Of a DNA stretch of 48,146 nt, positions 24,260-32,134 are shown piece after piece. The position numbers and the translations under genes were made by a program. Origin of the DNA: B13-G4 sp030606805 (lineage in GTDB: Bacteria > Desulfobacterota > Desulfobacteria > Desulfobacterales > ETH-SRB1); contig JAUWFS010000002.1 in NCBI GenBank assembly GCA_030606805.1, positions 1 through 48,146 on the forward strand, written 5' to 3'. The notes below the pieces were generated by a model. That model had not been told where the DNA came from and searched no databases. It was given only the letters and a program-made list of their open reading frames with translations. The first letter of the stretch is position 1; each line of letters opens with the position of its first letter.

Positions 24260-26647
24260 TTATATTGCATCAACTTCTGACCCAAATCTACCTTGTGTAA
24301 ATTTTTTCCAGGGAATTTTAAGCCCAATTTTCTTCTCAAAAAACTTTCTACACGCCCTTTTGTCAGAAAAAACATAAAGACGTTTTTGCTTTTCACCAGA
24401 TATTGTTTTTCTTTTGTCAGGATTTACATCTGAAAATTCAACTAATTTTCTACCAAAAATTGCTGGGACAAGAGGACGTTTTTCTTTAATTACTTTATCA
24501 CAAAAATATATATAATCATTAAAAAGTTTTTCTCTTTGTATCCCTTCTTCGCCACCTAATGTCGAAAAATCACCAAGTAACTGTTCAAACCAAAATTTTT
24601 GAAATGATGTAAAATTATAAACCAATTGATTTAAAAGTCCTTCAGTCTTAGGCGCTTCTCGTAAGTTAAATTTTGTAATATCCAATGCTAATAAATCATA
24701 TAACATTGCAGATATGCCACCTTTTTTATACATTTGTTCATCAATTTTTTTAAAATAATTATGGTTTTGCATTTGAGTATCAGCAACATTTAGAACGAGA
24801 AATCTCCGCTCATATCTTCCTACAGACACAACCCAGTCATTATTTGATGCAATAATACAATTAATGTGGTTGGCCATTTTAATAGCATCTTTACCTTTTA
24901 GTTCAATCAAATGATGCTTTGATGTAATAAGAGATTTAAGAACACCCGCAATTGTTTTGTCCCCTGCAAAAAATGCCTCATCAAGATATAACAAAAGACA
25001 ATTTTTGAGATGCGAATTAAATCGACCGGTTGCTTGTGCCTGTTTTGTAACTAATTGATAATGATGACCAAATATTTCCCCAAAGATTTCAACGAAAACA
25101 CCTTTTCCAACTCCCCTTAACCCCTGCAAAACAATTGCTGTGCCAGGTTTTTCCCCGCCAGGATCTTGAACAATACGTGCCATCCATGCCATTAACCACT
25201 CATAATGAAGTAGGTTATCATTACAAATATTATGGAATAAGTGTTCTTTATATAAAGACCAGTCCCCATTGACGGGTTTATATGTCAAACCACGATATAA
25301 ATTATAAAATCTATCATCATTATTGTTTGGGTCAAAGACAATTCCTTGATATTCACGGCGTTTTGCTGAAGCCAACCAGGCATCTGCAATAGAAATTGTT
25401 TTAGACTGACCTTTTTTTCCATTATAATTCGGATTTGGTATTTTTTTATTGTAATACAATAATTTAAAATCATACAGAGATAAAAATTGAGGGTCTATAT
25501 AACCACTAATATCCACAATTTCGTATAAAATCCGCACTTTATTACCAAGAATTATAACAGCATGTTTTTTATTAAATTCATTAATTAAATCCTCACCGGC
25601 TTCTTCTGTGCCAGACTCATCAATTTTGACAAATTCAGCATTATTAATCATACTAATAATATCTTTATGTTTTCCATCCTTTAATAAATCATTGATATCA
25701 TGTTTGGCAGGTGTATCTTTCGGCCACTTAACGGTTTTAGTTTTTTCCCCAAGAATAATTGAAATTCTATCAAGTGCTTTTTGGCCTTCTTTGTCATTAT
25801 CTAAAAAACATATTATTTGAATATTATCATCGCGATATTTTCGTAAAGATTTGACCTTTTTGGTATAAATTGAACTACCGATTGCCAGACAACAAGCGGA
25901 CGGAAAACATTCCGCACAAGAAAAAGCATTAATAACAGATTCAAAAAGAATAATAATCTTTGCTTGTTTAATATTTTCTCCAATTTGAAAAAAACAACCC
26001 TCTTCGTTTTCTGAACCATATGTAAAAACTTTATCCTTTTTTTCGGTATCTGAATAAGACAAGCCGTCCACAGACAGCATTTGTATTGCCAGAACTTTTT
26101 TATCACCATCAAGTTCACAATACTGGCAGGCCACGGAAGACAACTCTTCCTGGTCTTTTAAATGATGTTTAACAAAACGTATTTTGTTGTTATTGTATGC
26201 TTTTAGAAATAGTTCCTTATTAATACCACGTCTTTTAGCAAGCCTGTAAATAGGATCAAGATTAGTATTTTTGTCATTAAGAATATTTTTCCACCTATCC
26301 TGCTGTGAATAAAGATTTTTTTTGGAAGGAATTTTTTCTTTTTTCTCTTGTGCTGGTTCCGGTTGAAGCTTTAAGGAAGGTTTCGGTTTATCATTAATAC
26401 CAAATTCATCGAATAATTCAGGCAGGGTTTTGTTATAAATCAGCCTATAAAGATCGATAACGTCCCCACCCTTGGGTCTGCAATGGCGGCACCAGAATTT
26501 TTGCTCATCTGTTTTATATACCAGTCTATCTGTGCCGCCGCATAAAGGACATGGTCCACATTCACTATTATCTGTCTCTCTTTTGAGCCCAGGTGCCATG
26601 TCAGGGATTGAAGGTAAAATTGCTTTTAAGGCTTCGATTCCATTCAT
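24260..26647 (-). CDS. Primase-helicase (zinc finger, TOPRIM, SF3-type helicase)
   Basis: 795 residues. N-terminal zinc-binding motif CGPCPLCGG...CRHC (residues about 30-60), as in CHC2-type primases. TOPRIM-like domain around residues 225-300 (KIIILFESVINAFSCAE with the catalytic Glu, IICFLDNDKEGQKAL with the Asp pair). C-terminal helicase with Walker A GLRGVGKGVFVEIFG and Walker B LLLYLDEAFFAG, then IASNNDW, the D5/DUF5906 type. It makes primers and unwinds DNA at the replication fork. The stop is next to the iteron region. Its ATG overlaps the stop of the gene before it (ATGA). Confidence 0.9.
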   Translation of the reverse strand: MNGIEALKAILPSIPDMAPGLKRETDNSECGPCPLCGGTDRLVYKTDEQKFWCRHCRPKGGDVIDLYRLIYNKTLPELFDEFGINDKPKPSLKLQPEPAQEKKEKIPSKKNLYSQQDRWKNILNDKNTNLDPIYRLAKRRGINKELFLKAYNNNKIRFVKHHLKDQEELSSVACQYCELDGDKKVLAIQMLSVDGLSYSDTEKKDKVFTYGSENEEGCFFQIGENIKQAKIIILFESVINAFSCAECFPSACCLAIGSSIYTKKVKSLRKYRDDNIQIICFLDNDKEGQKALDRISIILGEKTKTVKWPKDTPAKHDINDLLKDGKHKDIISMINNAEFVKIDESGTEEAGEDLINEFNKKHAVIILGNKVRILYEIVDISGYIDPQFLSLYDFKLLYYNKKIPNPNYNGKKGQSKTISIADAWLASAKRREYQGIVFDPNNNDDRFYNLYRGLTYKPVNGDWSLYKEHLFHNICNDNLLHYEWLMAWMARIVQDPGGEKPGTAIVLQGLRGVGKGVFVEIFGEIFGHHYQLVTKQAQATGRFNSHLKNCLLLYLDEAFFAGDKTIAGVLKSLITSKHHLIELKGKDAIKMANHINCIIASNNDWVVSVGRYERRFLVLNVADTQMQNHNYFKKIDEQMYKKGGISAMLYDLLALDITKFNLREAPKTEGLLNQLVYNFTSFQKFWFEQLLGDFSTLGGEEGIQREKLFNDYIYFCDKVIKEKRPLVPAIFGRKLVEFSDVNPDKRKTISGEKQKRLYVFSDKRACRKFFEKKIGLKIPWKKFTQGRFGSEVDAI

Positions 26648-26901
26648 GACTTCACTCCTTCTAATATATATTGCAGTTTTTCTTTTTGCCCCATTATTAA
26701 TATTTCTTCATTAAGATCAATTTTTTCCTTTCCAAAATTTTCTAAACCCATCCATATTACATCGCCTTCTTTGTCGGCCAAAATCATAAGCCTTTCGTCG
26801 GTATCAGTTTTTTTTGTATCTCCGTTTTTATGAAACATAATCCCTTTTTTTATAAGAATTTGATATTCTTTAAAGGGGTCCTGACAGGGTTTGATTCTCA
26901 T
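26644..26901 (-). CDS. Small protein downstream of leader A
   Basis: 85 residues, mixed charge (RLMILADKEGDVIWMGLENF, EEILIMGQKEKLQYILEG), no recognisable family. AAAGGAG precedes the ATG. It is the gene served by the structured leader A, and it shares its stop with the primase start (ATGA), so leader A may control primase expression too. Unlike the genes behind leaders B, C and D it is not an endonuclease. Confidence 0.65.
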   Translation of the reverse strand: MRIKPCQDPFKEYQILIKKGIMFHKNGDTKKTDTDERLMILADKEGDVIWMGLENFGKEKIDLNEEILIMGQKEKLQYILEGVKS

Positions 26902-26941
26902 AATAATCTCCTTTCTATTTATAAATCATCTTAAAATAATA

Positions 26942-27053
26942 ACAGGGTATATAAGAGGAAGGTCATAGCTCCGCCGCCATATCCGGGAAATATGGTCTTA
27001 TATACCCTGTTTTGATTTTAAAATATTTTTGTTTTTGAGTTCTATGACAACTC
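26942..27053 (-). ncRNA. Structured leader element A (pseudoknot/kissing loop)
   Basis: Minus strand. Hairpin 1 (27053-27037): GAGTT, loop GTCATAG, AACTC. Then an A-rich linker and a perfect 14-bp stem (27010-26997 with 26955-26942). Inside it are a small hairpin (CCATAT/ATATGG) and GGAG followed by CTATGAC (26968-26962), which is the exact complement of the hairpin 1 loop. All seven loop-loop pairs are Watson-Crick. The same architecture with different sequence recurs at leaders B, C and D. It lies in the 5' leader downstream of a promoter, so it probably acts in cis on expression. No known class recognised. Confidence 0.75.
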
Positions 27054-27055
27054 AT
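26963..27055 (-). CDS. Leader ORF A (30 codons)
   Basis: ATG at 27055, whose G is the first base of hairpin 1; the frame runs through the structured element and stops at TGA 26963, inside the second pseudoknot strand. Contains FKIKTGYIRPYFPD, similar to FKIRIGYIKEL in leader ORF C and to KIKIAQGRPYS in leader ORF B. Unlike B, C and D it stops well before the next gene. Translation through the element would break the pseudoknot. Confidence 0.4.
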   Translation of the reverse strand: MSCHRTQKQKYFKIKTGYIRPYFPDMAAEL

Positions 27056-27085
27056 AGGATTTGATAAAAACTACCTTTCACACTT

Positions 27086-27114
27086 TCCATATTATATCCA
27101 ACTCTACCTGTCAA
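27086..27114 (-). promoter_or_regulatory. Promoter of leader A
   Basis: Minus strand TTGACA (27114-27109), 17 nt, TATGGA (27091-27086). The -35 box lies within the last codons of the ERCC4 nuclease gene. Transcription would start about 20-30 nt upstream of hairpin 1. Confidence 0.55.
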
Positions 27115-27571
27115 GATTATTCACATAATCATCATAATAGCGCCTCAATATCAAATATGTAACCTTTTCAGCCGATTGCCTGTCCCACATCGGCCATATA
27201 TGGATATTCTGTTTAATCGAAAATGAGATCAAACTTCTGAACACAGCCTTGCTTGACATGTGTGACCTACTTGGTGGATTTGTAAAAATTCCAGCCAAAG
27301 AGGTTTCAATAACTAAACCAGCATAATTAAATTCACTCATTCGTATAATTTCTTTTTTGAATCGATCTCTATTTTTACCCATACTGGAAAAAAGGTCATT
27401 CTTTTCTTTTCTTTCTATTACGATACGATCAACAAAACCATCCAAACTGTAATCGCCAGTACTTAAACCAATAATTTTTGTTTTAGGCTTTGGGTTAATA
27501 TTTTCAAAAGTATATTTTTTTTGTTCTCTACTATCAATTAGAATACAAAATTCTGGAATATTTGTTGTCAT
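27104..27571 (-). CDS. ERCC4-type nuclease
   Basis: 155 residues. ILIDSREQKKYTF (DSREQ) near the N-terminus, LSTGDYSLDGF (GDY) and the catalytic signature VIERKEKNDLFSSM (IERKxxxDL) around residues 45-60 define the ERCC4/XPF nuclease fold. Members cut branched or flap DNA in repair and recombination; phage forms act in replication or recombination. The ATG overlaps the stop of the HNH gene before it. The C-terminal third lacks helix-hairpin-helix motifs, so it is a minimal nuclease domain. Confidence 0.88.
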   Translation of the reverse strand: MTTNIPEFCILIDSREQKKYTFENINPKPKTKIIGLSTGDYSLDGFVDRIVIERKEKNDLFSSMGKNRDRFKKEIIRMSEFNYAGLVIETSLAGIFTNPPSRSHMSSKAVFRSLISFSIKQNIHIWPMWDRQSAEKVTYLILRRYYDDYVNNLDR

Positions 27572-28254
27572 AATGATAATGAAGGTTGGAAATGTTTTTC
27601 AAGTTTTGCGCCTTTAGATATATTTTTTACAAGAGGTAATAATTGTAAGTTTTTTAAAGCCCAACAGCGCTGAAAATCAATATCAGTATATGACTTAAAA
27701 TTGTGAACAGAAATTGGAATAATGTGGTCAATACTTAAGTCAGTTTTACCATTGATATAATCTTTCCAAGTATAACCTTTTGGAATGGTTTTTTTAAGAC
27801 GTTTAATTAGTCCATCAATGGTATAAGGAACAAGACTTTCCCAATGCTTACCATTTTTACCTTTACTATTTTTTAATGATTTGCTCATACTGCTACGCAT
27901 AATATTGTTTAATTTATAATTTGGTTTTAGTTTTTGCTTGGCATTCTCTTTTCTACTTATTTCTTTTGTCTTTACCGGATTAGCTTTTCTGCAAGTTTTA
28001 TGATAAGCTTTTATTTTTTCTGAATTAGTTTTATAATAAGCTCTACAATTTTTTTTAAATATTTCTATATTATTTTTATAACGAGCTTTTCTTTTTTCTA
28101 TGCTATGTTTAGTATAAACTTTACTCTCAACAATTCTACATATTTTACACCTACATCGTATTCCAAAACAATTATCTTTTCTTTTATGAAATTCTTTAAA
28201 TGATTTTCTTTTACCACACACATTGCATACCCTTGTCAATTCAATCAATTTCAT
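27568..28254 (-). CDS. HNH endonuclease (leader B unit)
   Basis: About 228 residues from the ATG at 28254, preferred because AAGGTG precedes it and the zinc module starts right after. N-terminal CxxC...CxxC (CNVCGKRK, CKICRIVE) is a zinc-binding module. A Lys-rich helical middle follows, then the HNH core: GYTWKDYINGKTD, LSIDHIIPISVHNF, FQRCWALKNLQLLP, LVKNISKGAKL. Its last bases overlap the ERCC4 start (TTATGA). The C-terminal 110 residues are about 75% like the HNH gene at 29735-30568, so the two are recent paralogues. Probably a free-standing mobile endonuclease. Confidence 0.88.
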   Translation of the reverse strand: MKLIELTRVCNVCGKRKSFKEFHKRKDNCFGIRCRCKICRIVESKVYTKHSIEKRKARYKNNIEIFKKNCRAYYKTNSEKIKAYHKTCRKANPVKTKEISRKENAKQKLKPNYKLNNIMRSSMSKSLKNSKGKNGKHWESLVPYTIDGLIKRLKKTIPKGYTWKDYINGKTDLSIDHIIPISVHNFKSYTDIDFQRCWALKNLQLLPLVKNISKGAKLEKHFQPSLSL

Positions 28255-28264
28255 ATTACACACC

Positions 28265-28381
28265 TTAAACGCAAAAATAGCCCAAGATAAAGGGTATGCA
28301 GCCCCAACCATATCGAGAATATGGCCTGCCTTGAGCTATTTTTATTTTTAAAGTTTTGATTGAGAACCCTGCATGATTCAT
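28265..28381 (-). CDS. Leader ORF B (38 codons)
   Basis: ATG at 28381 at the foot of hairpin 1, stop TAA at 28265-28267 overlapping the SD (AAGGTG) of the HNH gene. The product has KIKIAQGRPYSRYGWG and a hydrophobic end CIPFILGYFCV. Placement suggests coupled translation: ribosomes finishing this ORF land on the HNH start. It is one of four similarly placed leader ORFs. Confidence 0.45.
   Translation of the reverse strand: MNHAGFSIKTLKIKIAQGRPYSRYGWGCIPFILGYFCV
28273..28379 (-). ncRNA. Structured leader element B (pseudoknot/kissing loop)
   Basis: Minus strand. Hairpin 1 is GAAT, loop CATGCAG (28375-28369), GGTTC. The enclosing stem is AAAAATAGC with GCTATTTTT (28343-28335 and 28281-28273), extended by four CAAG/CTTG pairs. 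Inside are CCATAT/ATATGG with a UCUCG loop, then GGGG followed by CTGCATA (28301-28295). Six of seven bases pair with the hairpin 1 loop, with the same positions paired as in leaders A and C although the sequence differs. Lies between promoter and HNH gene. Confidence 0.72.
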
Positions 28382-28405
28382 TAGATTTGTTTATCTTTCA
28401 TATTT

Positions 28406-28434
28406 TTAATATTCCATTTTACTTTAATTGTCAA
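28406..28434 (-). promoter_or_regulatory. Promoter of leader B
   Basis: Minus strand TTGACA (28434-28429), 17 nt, TATTAA (28411-28406). The -35 box begins 2 bp after the stop of the helicase gene. Confidence 0.6.
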
Positions 28435-28436
28435 CA

Positions 28437-29738
28437 TTAAAGATTATCTAATATTTTATCCTGTATCTTTTGGGATAAAAAGGTGCATCTATTATATACT
28501 TTTGTATTTTTAACAACCTGTCGAATAAATGATTTTTGACCTACCGAAATTAGTATTTTTATTGCTCGTGAGACAGTTGTATAAAGCATAGCTTTATTAT
28601 AATGGAATGTAAAAGCTGAATGAACCGGAAATATTACTACAGGAAAGCCTGACCCTTGTGCCCGATGGGTCGTGATCGAATAGCTGAGTTTTAAATTATG
28701 ATTCCACTTATTAACTAAAACCCTTCGCTTAGGGCTCTCAAATTCCACTATCATTTGTTTATTATTACCCTGTAAATCAATTATTTTTCCTTGATCACCA
28801 TTCAAAACTATTTGTTTGTTCCCGCTGTCAACGTCAATACTGTCATACAAATTCTTACAATTAATTACACAACTGCCAAGTCTAAAACTTATAGTATTGC
28901 CATTATTGTTTTTAATAATATTTTCTTCAGGCTGCTGATTAACAATATTTTGAATTGATTTATTAAGGGCATCACAACTCAATATTGTTTTTGAATTAAC
29001 AGGAGATAGAACCTGCACATCACCATTATTAACTTCATACCCGCGCTTAACCATATTTTCAGTAGCAAGCTTGACAATCGTATCATGTATCACCTGCGGA
29101 ACACTGCATTCAATATGGATGTAATTGCTATTAGTCTTTAAATCGATCTTTCTGTCAGGTGATTCAGGTAACATATACCTTCGATCATCTGTCCGGATAG
29201 CAGTACACATTCTTACAATTTCGCCACTATTACGAAAAATATCTGTAAGTTCCGTGCAGGGTATGCATTTACAAGAGATAAGGTCATATAAAATGTTTCC
29301 GGGGCTTATCGAAGGCAATTGATTTGAGTCTCCGATTAATAATACTTTAGTTTTGTCATGGTCAATTGCTGATAATAAACTTGCGGCTAAATCATTCCCA
29401 ACCATTGACATCTCATCTATTGCCAAAAACGTACAATCTAATTTATTGTCAGCATTATAAGAAAATTGGAATTGTAATTTTCCATTAATTTTGGTTGGGA
29501 TGGGACGAAGCATCCGATGGATGGTACTTGCCGGGTGGCCTGTCATTTTACTGAGGACGCTTGCAGCTTTCCCACTGGGAGAACATAGTAATATTGAATG
29601 TCCTTCTGACTTCATATAATCAACTATGGTTTTTGTGATAGTCGTTTTGCCACAACCAGGACCACCGGTAAGGATAGATAACTTATTTTTTTTAACCATT
29701 TCCAATGCATCAAGCTGTTTGTTAGTGAGTTTTATCAT
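28437..29738 (-). CDS. RecD2-like helicase, C-terminal motor part
   Basis: 433 residues of SF1B helicase: Walker A LTGGPGCGKTTITKTI (residues about 20-35), motif Ia LLCSPSGKAAS, STIHRML, Walker B FLAIDEMSMVG, motif III VLLIGDSNQLPSISPG, and at the C-terminus YSITTHRAQGSGFPVVI and TVSRAIKILISVG (motifs V and VI). It begins MIKLTNKQLDALEMV, which matches the point in RecD2 where the motor domain starts. The N-terminal OB/helix-hairpin-helix part is a separate gene at 30752-31645, with an HNH unit between. The ATG overlaps the HNH stop. Unwinds DNA 5' to 3' in repair or replication. Confidence 0.9.
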   Translation of the reverse strand: MIKLTNKQLDALEMVKKNKLSILTGGPGCGKTTITKTIVDYMKSEGHSILLCSPSGKAASVLSKMTGHPASTIHRMLRPIPTKINGKLQFQFSYNADNKLDCTFLAIDEMSMVGNDLAASLLSAIDHDKTKVLLIGDSNQLPSISPGNILYDLISCKCIPCTELTDIFRNSGEIVRMCTAIRTDDRRYMLPESPDRKIDLKTNSNYIHIECSVPQVIHDTIVKLATENMVKRGYEVNNGDVQVLSPVNSKTILSCDALNKSIQNIVNQQPEENIIKNNNGNTISFRLGSCVINCKNLYDSIDVDSGNKQIVLNGDQGKIIDLQGNNKQMIVEFESPKRRVLVNKWNHNLKLSYSITTHRAQGSGFPVVIFPVHSAFTFHYNKAMLYTTVSRAIKILISVGQKSFIRQVVKNTKVYNRCTFLSQKIQDKILDNL

Positions 29739-30568
29739 AATAGTAGTGAAGGCTGAAAAGGTTTAATTAACTTAGCACCTTTTGACATATTTTTTAAAGC
29801 AGGCAATAGTTGAAGATTTTTTAAAGCCCAACATCGCTGAAAATCTGTGTCGGTATATGATTTGAAGTTATGAACTGCAATCAGAATTTTGTGATCAATT
29901 TGAAGATCGGTTTTACCATTAATATAATCATCCCACGTGTAGCCAGGCGGAAGTGTTTTCTTTAAATGTTTGATTAAATCGTCTAAGGTATAAGAAACAA
30001 GATTTTCCCAATGATAACCATTTTTACTATTTTTTAATGATTTACGAATAGAGTTTGACACAATTTGACTTAATTTAAATTTAGGGTTTATTCTACGCTT
30101 ATTCTTCATGTAAGCAGATATTTTTCCTTTATTTGCTTTATGATAAGCCTTTATCTTTTTCTTGTTTGCTTCACGATAAGCTTCTTGATATACGACTAAT
30201 TTTTCTTTATTGAATTCATAATAATTTTTATTATAAGTAGTTCTTTTTTCTTTATTTATTTCATAATAAGTCTTTTGATATACAACTAATTTTTCTTTGT
30301 TTGTTTTACGATAAATATCCATATAGGTGAATATTTTTTCTTTGTTTGTTTCACGATAAAACTTTTTACGAATAGCTATCTTTTTCTTGTTTGCTTCACG
30401 ATAAACCCTACCATGATCAACTATTTTTTTCTTATTTGATTTTTGATAAGCTTTTATTTTTTCCTTATTTTTTTTGTAGTAAACCTCTTTTTTGGTAGCT
30501 AATTTTTCTTTATTTACTTCTCGATATATCTTTTGATAAGCAGCTTCTTTTTCTTTTGTCCATGACAT
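29735..30568 (-). CDS. HNH endonuclease with N-terminal Lys-rich repeats (leader C unit)
   Basis: 277 residues. The first 150 residues are about nine 15-residue repeats of the type YREANKKKIKAYHK, strongly basic and probably helical; they likely bind DNA. The C-terminal HNH core GYTWDDYINGKTD, LQIDHKILIAVHNF, FQRCWALKNLQLLP, KNMSKGAKL is paralogous to the gene at 27568-28254. The usual D-H-I-I-P is D-H-K-I-L here, so activity may be altered. The final codons (FQPSLLL) overlap the helicase start in the same way as the paralogue overlaps the ERCC4 gene. It separates the two halves of the RecD2-like helicase. Confidence 0.85.
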   Translation of the reverse strand: MSWTKEKEAAYQKIYREVNKEKLATKKEVYYKKNKEKIKAYQKSNKKKIVDHGRVYREANKKKIAIRKKFYRETNKEKIFTYMDIYRKTNKEKLVVYQKTYYEINKEKRTTYNKNYYEFNKEKLVVYQEAYREANKKKIKAYHKANKGKISAYMKNKRRINPKFKLSQIVSNSIRKSLKNSKNGYHWENLVSYTLDDLIKHLKKTLPPGYTWDDYINGKTDLQIDHKILIAVHNFKSYTDTDFQRCWALKNLQLLPALKNMSKGAKLIKPFQPSLLL

Positions 30569-30572
30569 AATA

Positions 30573-30704
30573 TTAACCCTTTAAAACAACAATAGGATAT
30601 ACCAAAACGGAGGTCGCAGCTCCTAAACCACACGGGGAGTGAAGTTCTTTGATATACCCTATTCTAATTTTAAATTGATTTTTTTGAACTCTGCGACAGT
30701 TCAT
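30573..30704 (-). CDS. Leader ORF C (43 codons)
   Basis: ATG at 30704 at the foot of hairpin 1; the frame stays open through the whole element and stops at TAA 30573-30575, four bases before the HNH ATG and next to its SD (AAAGGG). AAAGGA lies about 10 nt upstream of the ATG. Contains FKIRIGYIKEL, similar to leader ORF A. C-terminal half is hydrophobic (ATSVLVYPIVVLKG). Confidence 0.45.
   Translation of the reverse strand: MNCRRVQKNQFKIRIGYIKELHSPCGLGAATSVLVYPIVVLKG
30591..30702 (-). ncRNA. Structured leader element C (pseudoknot/kissing loop)
   Basis: Minus strand. Hairpin 1: GAACT, loop GTCGCAG (30697-30691), AGTTC. A 13-bp stem (30663-30651 with 30603-30591) contains a G-U and a U-G wobble that would be A-C mismatches on the other strand, so it is best read as minus-strand RNA. 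Inside is CAC, loop UCCCCGU, GUG, then the hairpin GGAG, loop CTGCGAC (30619-30613), CTCC. The two 7-nt loops are exact complements. Compared with leader A both strands changed together at two positions (GTCATAG/CTATGAC to GTCGCAG/CTGCGAC). Confidence 0.78.
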
Positions 30705-30726
30705 AAGAATTTATCCTTTTCATTAT

Positions 30727-30755
30727 TTTATAATCATAATTGAAATATATGTCAA
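30727..30755 (-). promoter_or_regulatory. Promoter of leader C
   Basis: Minus strand TTGACA (30755-30750), 17 nt, TATAAA (30732-30727), close to consensus. The stop codon of the RecD2 N-terminal gene (TGA) is part of the -35 box. Confidence 0.7.
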
Positions 30756-31645
30756 GATAAAAATTTAACTATACAATTTGCAATTAAGGACTCATCTTTT
30801 GCAAATTGGGTGAGTGTTAAAAAATCGTTATCCTTAACTAAAATTTCTAACTCAACAAGTTGAATAAGTGCATTTAAAACATCAGCCAGCTTTATCCCAT
30901 TTATTAAACCCAAAATGTTTTTAGTAATTACACTTGATTTTAACCAAACATCTCCAGTATCACCCATTATTTGCTTTATAATATATATTATTCCAAACTT
31001 GATGCGCTCTGGATTATTTAATTTTATGCCACATTCTATCGCAATTTTATCCGCTGATAAAAATCCAATTCGGTTTATTTCAGTTAAAATATATGGTGTA
31101 TTTTTAACGATCTCGTAAGCGGTTAGGCCATACAGGGCCACCAAATTTTGGGATAAATTACGAGGCAAACCTTTGACTCTTGAGAACAACCCTTCTAATT
31201 TAATAAGCAATTCTTGCCGCTTGTCGCCTTCTTGTAGCTGTTCACTGATTTCAAGCGCAAGTTTGTATGATATCCCTTTATTTTCATTCGTAATACGCTC
31301 TGGCGCCTTCTTGAGGATCCGAATTGTATGCTTTCCGTATTTCTCAATCAGCATATCAGCCAAAACCGGCCCGATGCCATTAACATGCTTTTCAAGATAA
31401 ATAGCGATTGAATCAGCGGCAACTGGTTCTTTAACGCAATAACTATCAATTTTAAATTGCTTCCCGTATTTTGCGTGTTCCGTCCAATCACCTGACATTT
31501 CGTATGTAATGCCTGCGGCTGGATTGAATAAGTCGCCGGTTGCGATAAATTCAAGGCCGGTTTCAGGTTGGAAAGCAACTATGGTGAAGTCGTTTTCGAG
31601 GGACCGCCATATAACTTTTTTTAGCCTTGCTGTGATGTCAGGCAT
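30752..31645 (-). CDS. RecD2-like helicase, N-terminal part as a separate gene
   Basis: 297 residues. The start (ARLKKVIWRSLENDFTIVAFQ, then TYEMSGDWTEHAKYGKQFKI) is the OB-fold of RecD2; YLEKHVNGIGPVLADMLIEKYG and PYILTEINRIGFLSADKIAIE are its helix-hairpin-helix segments. No Walker motifs are present, because the motor domain is in the gene at 28437-29738. The 297 residues end about where the motor should begin. AAAGGA precedes the ATG. The two proteins may reassociate, or this half may have its own DNA-binding role. Confidence 0.8.
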   Translation of the reverse strand: MPDITARLKKVIWRSLENDFTIVAFQPETGLEFIATGDLFNPAAGITYEMSGDWTEHAKYGKQFKIDSYCVKEPVAADSIAIYLEKHVNGIGPVLADMLIEKYGKHTIRILKKAPERITNENKGISYKLALEISEQLQEGDKRQELLIKLEGLFSRVKGLPRNLSQNLVALYGLTAYEIVKNTPYILTEINRIGFLSADKIAIECGIKLNNPERIKFGIIYIIKQIMGDTGDVWLKSSVITKNILGLINGIKLADVLNALIQLVELEILVKDNDFLTLTQFAKDESLIANCIVKFLS

Positions 31646-32134
31646 TCAATTTCCTTTTATAAAAGTCATCCAATGTGTTGTCTTTTTATGGTTTGTTGTA
31701 TGTCCAAACAATGGTTTTTCCGGTGTAAGAGCAAGAACTTTTGACAATTTAATATCAGTTTCATTCCATTTGAAAATAAGTATTCCGTTTGGTTTTAAAA
31801 CTCTAAAACATTCTTCAAATCCTCCGTGCAAATCTGATTCCCAATCAGGGAAAAGCCTTCCATACCTTTTTGCCATCCAAGCATTTTTGCCCAATGAATT
31901 CATATGTGGCGGATCAAAACAAACTAAATGAAAAGTGTTATCTTTAAATGGTAAAGCGACAAAATTACATATAATATTTGGTTTAATAACCCAAGGTTTT
32001 CTTCCAGGCAATGAAGATTCAAAGGTTTCCATTCTTTTATCTACATATAATACTAATGGATTGTTTTTAACAAACCACATTGCCTGTGTACCACAAGTTG
32101 CATCAAGTATCCTTGGCTTCATAACATCAAACAT
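31646..32134 (-). CDS. Class I SAM-dependent DNA methyltransferase-like protein
   Basis: 162 residues. Motif I region ILDATCGTQAMWF, acidic loop LYVDKRME, motif IV FDPPHMNS (DPP[Y/H/F]) and FKWNETDIKLS match compact phage methyltransferases of the N6-adenine/N4-cytosine type. The variant DPPH, rather than DPPY, leaves the target base uncertain. The ATG at 32134 has GAGGAAATA upstream and overlaps the preceding gene; ATG 32122 overlaps its stop and is an alternative. May modify phage DNA against host restriction or act in replication. Confidence 0.75.
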   Translation of the reverse strand: MFDVMKPRILDATCGTQAMWFVKNNPLVLYVDKRMETFESSLPGRKPWVIKPNIICNFVALPFKDNTFHLVCFDPPHMNSLGKNAWMAKRYGRLFPDWESDLHGGFEECFRVLKPNGILIFKWNETDIKLSKVLALTPEKPLFGHTTNHKKTTHWMTFIKGN

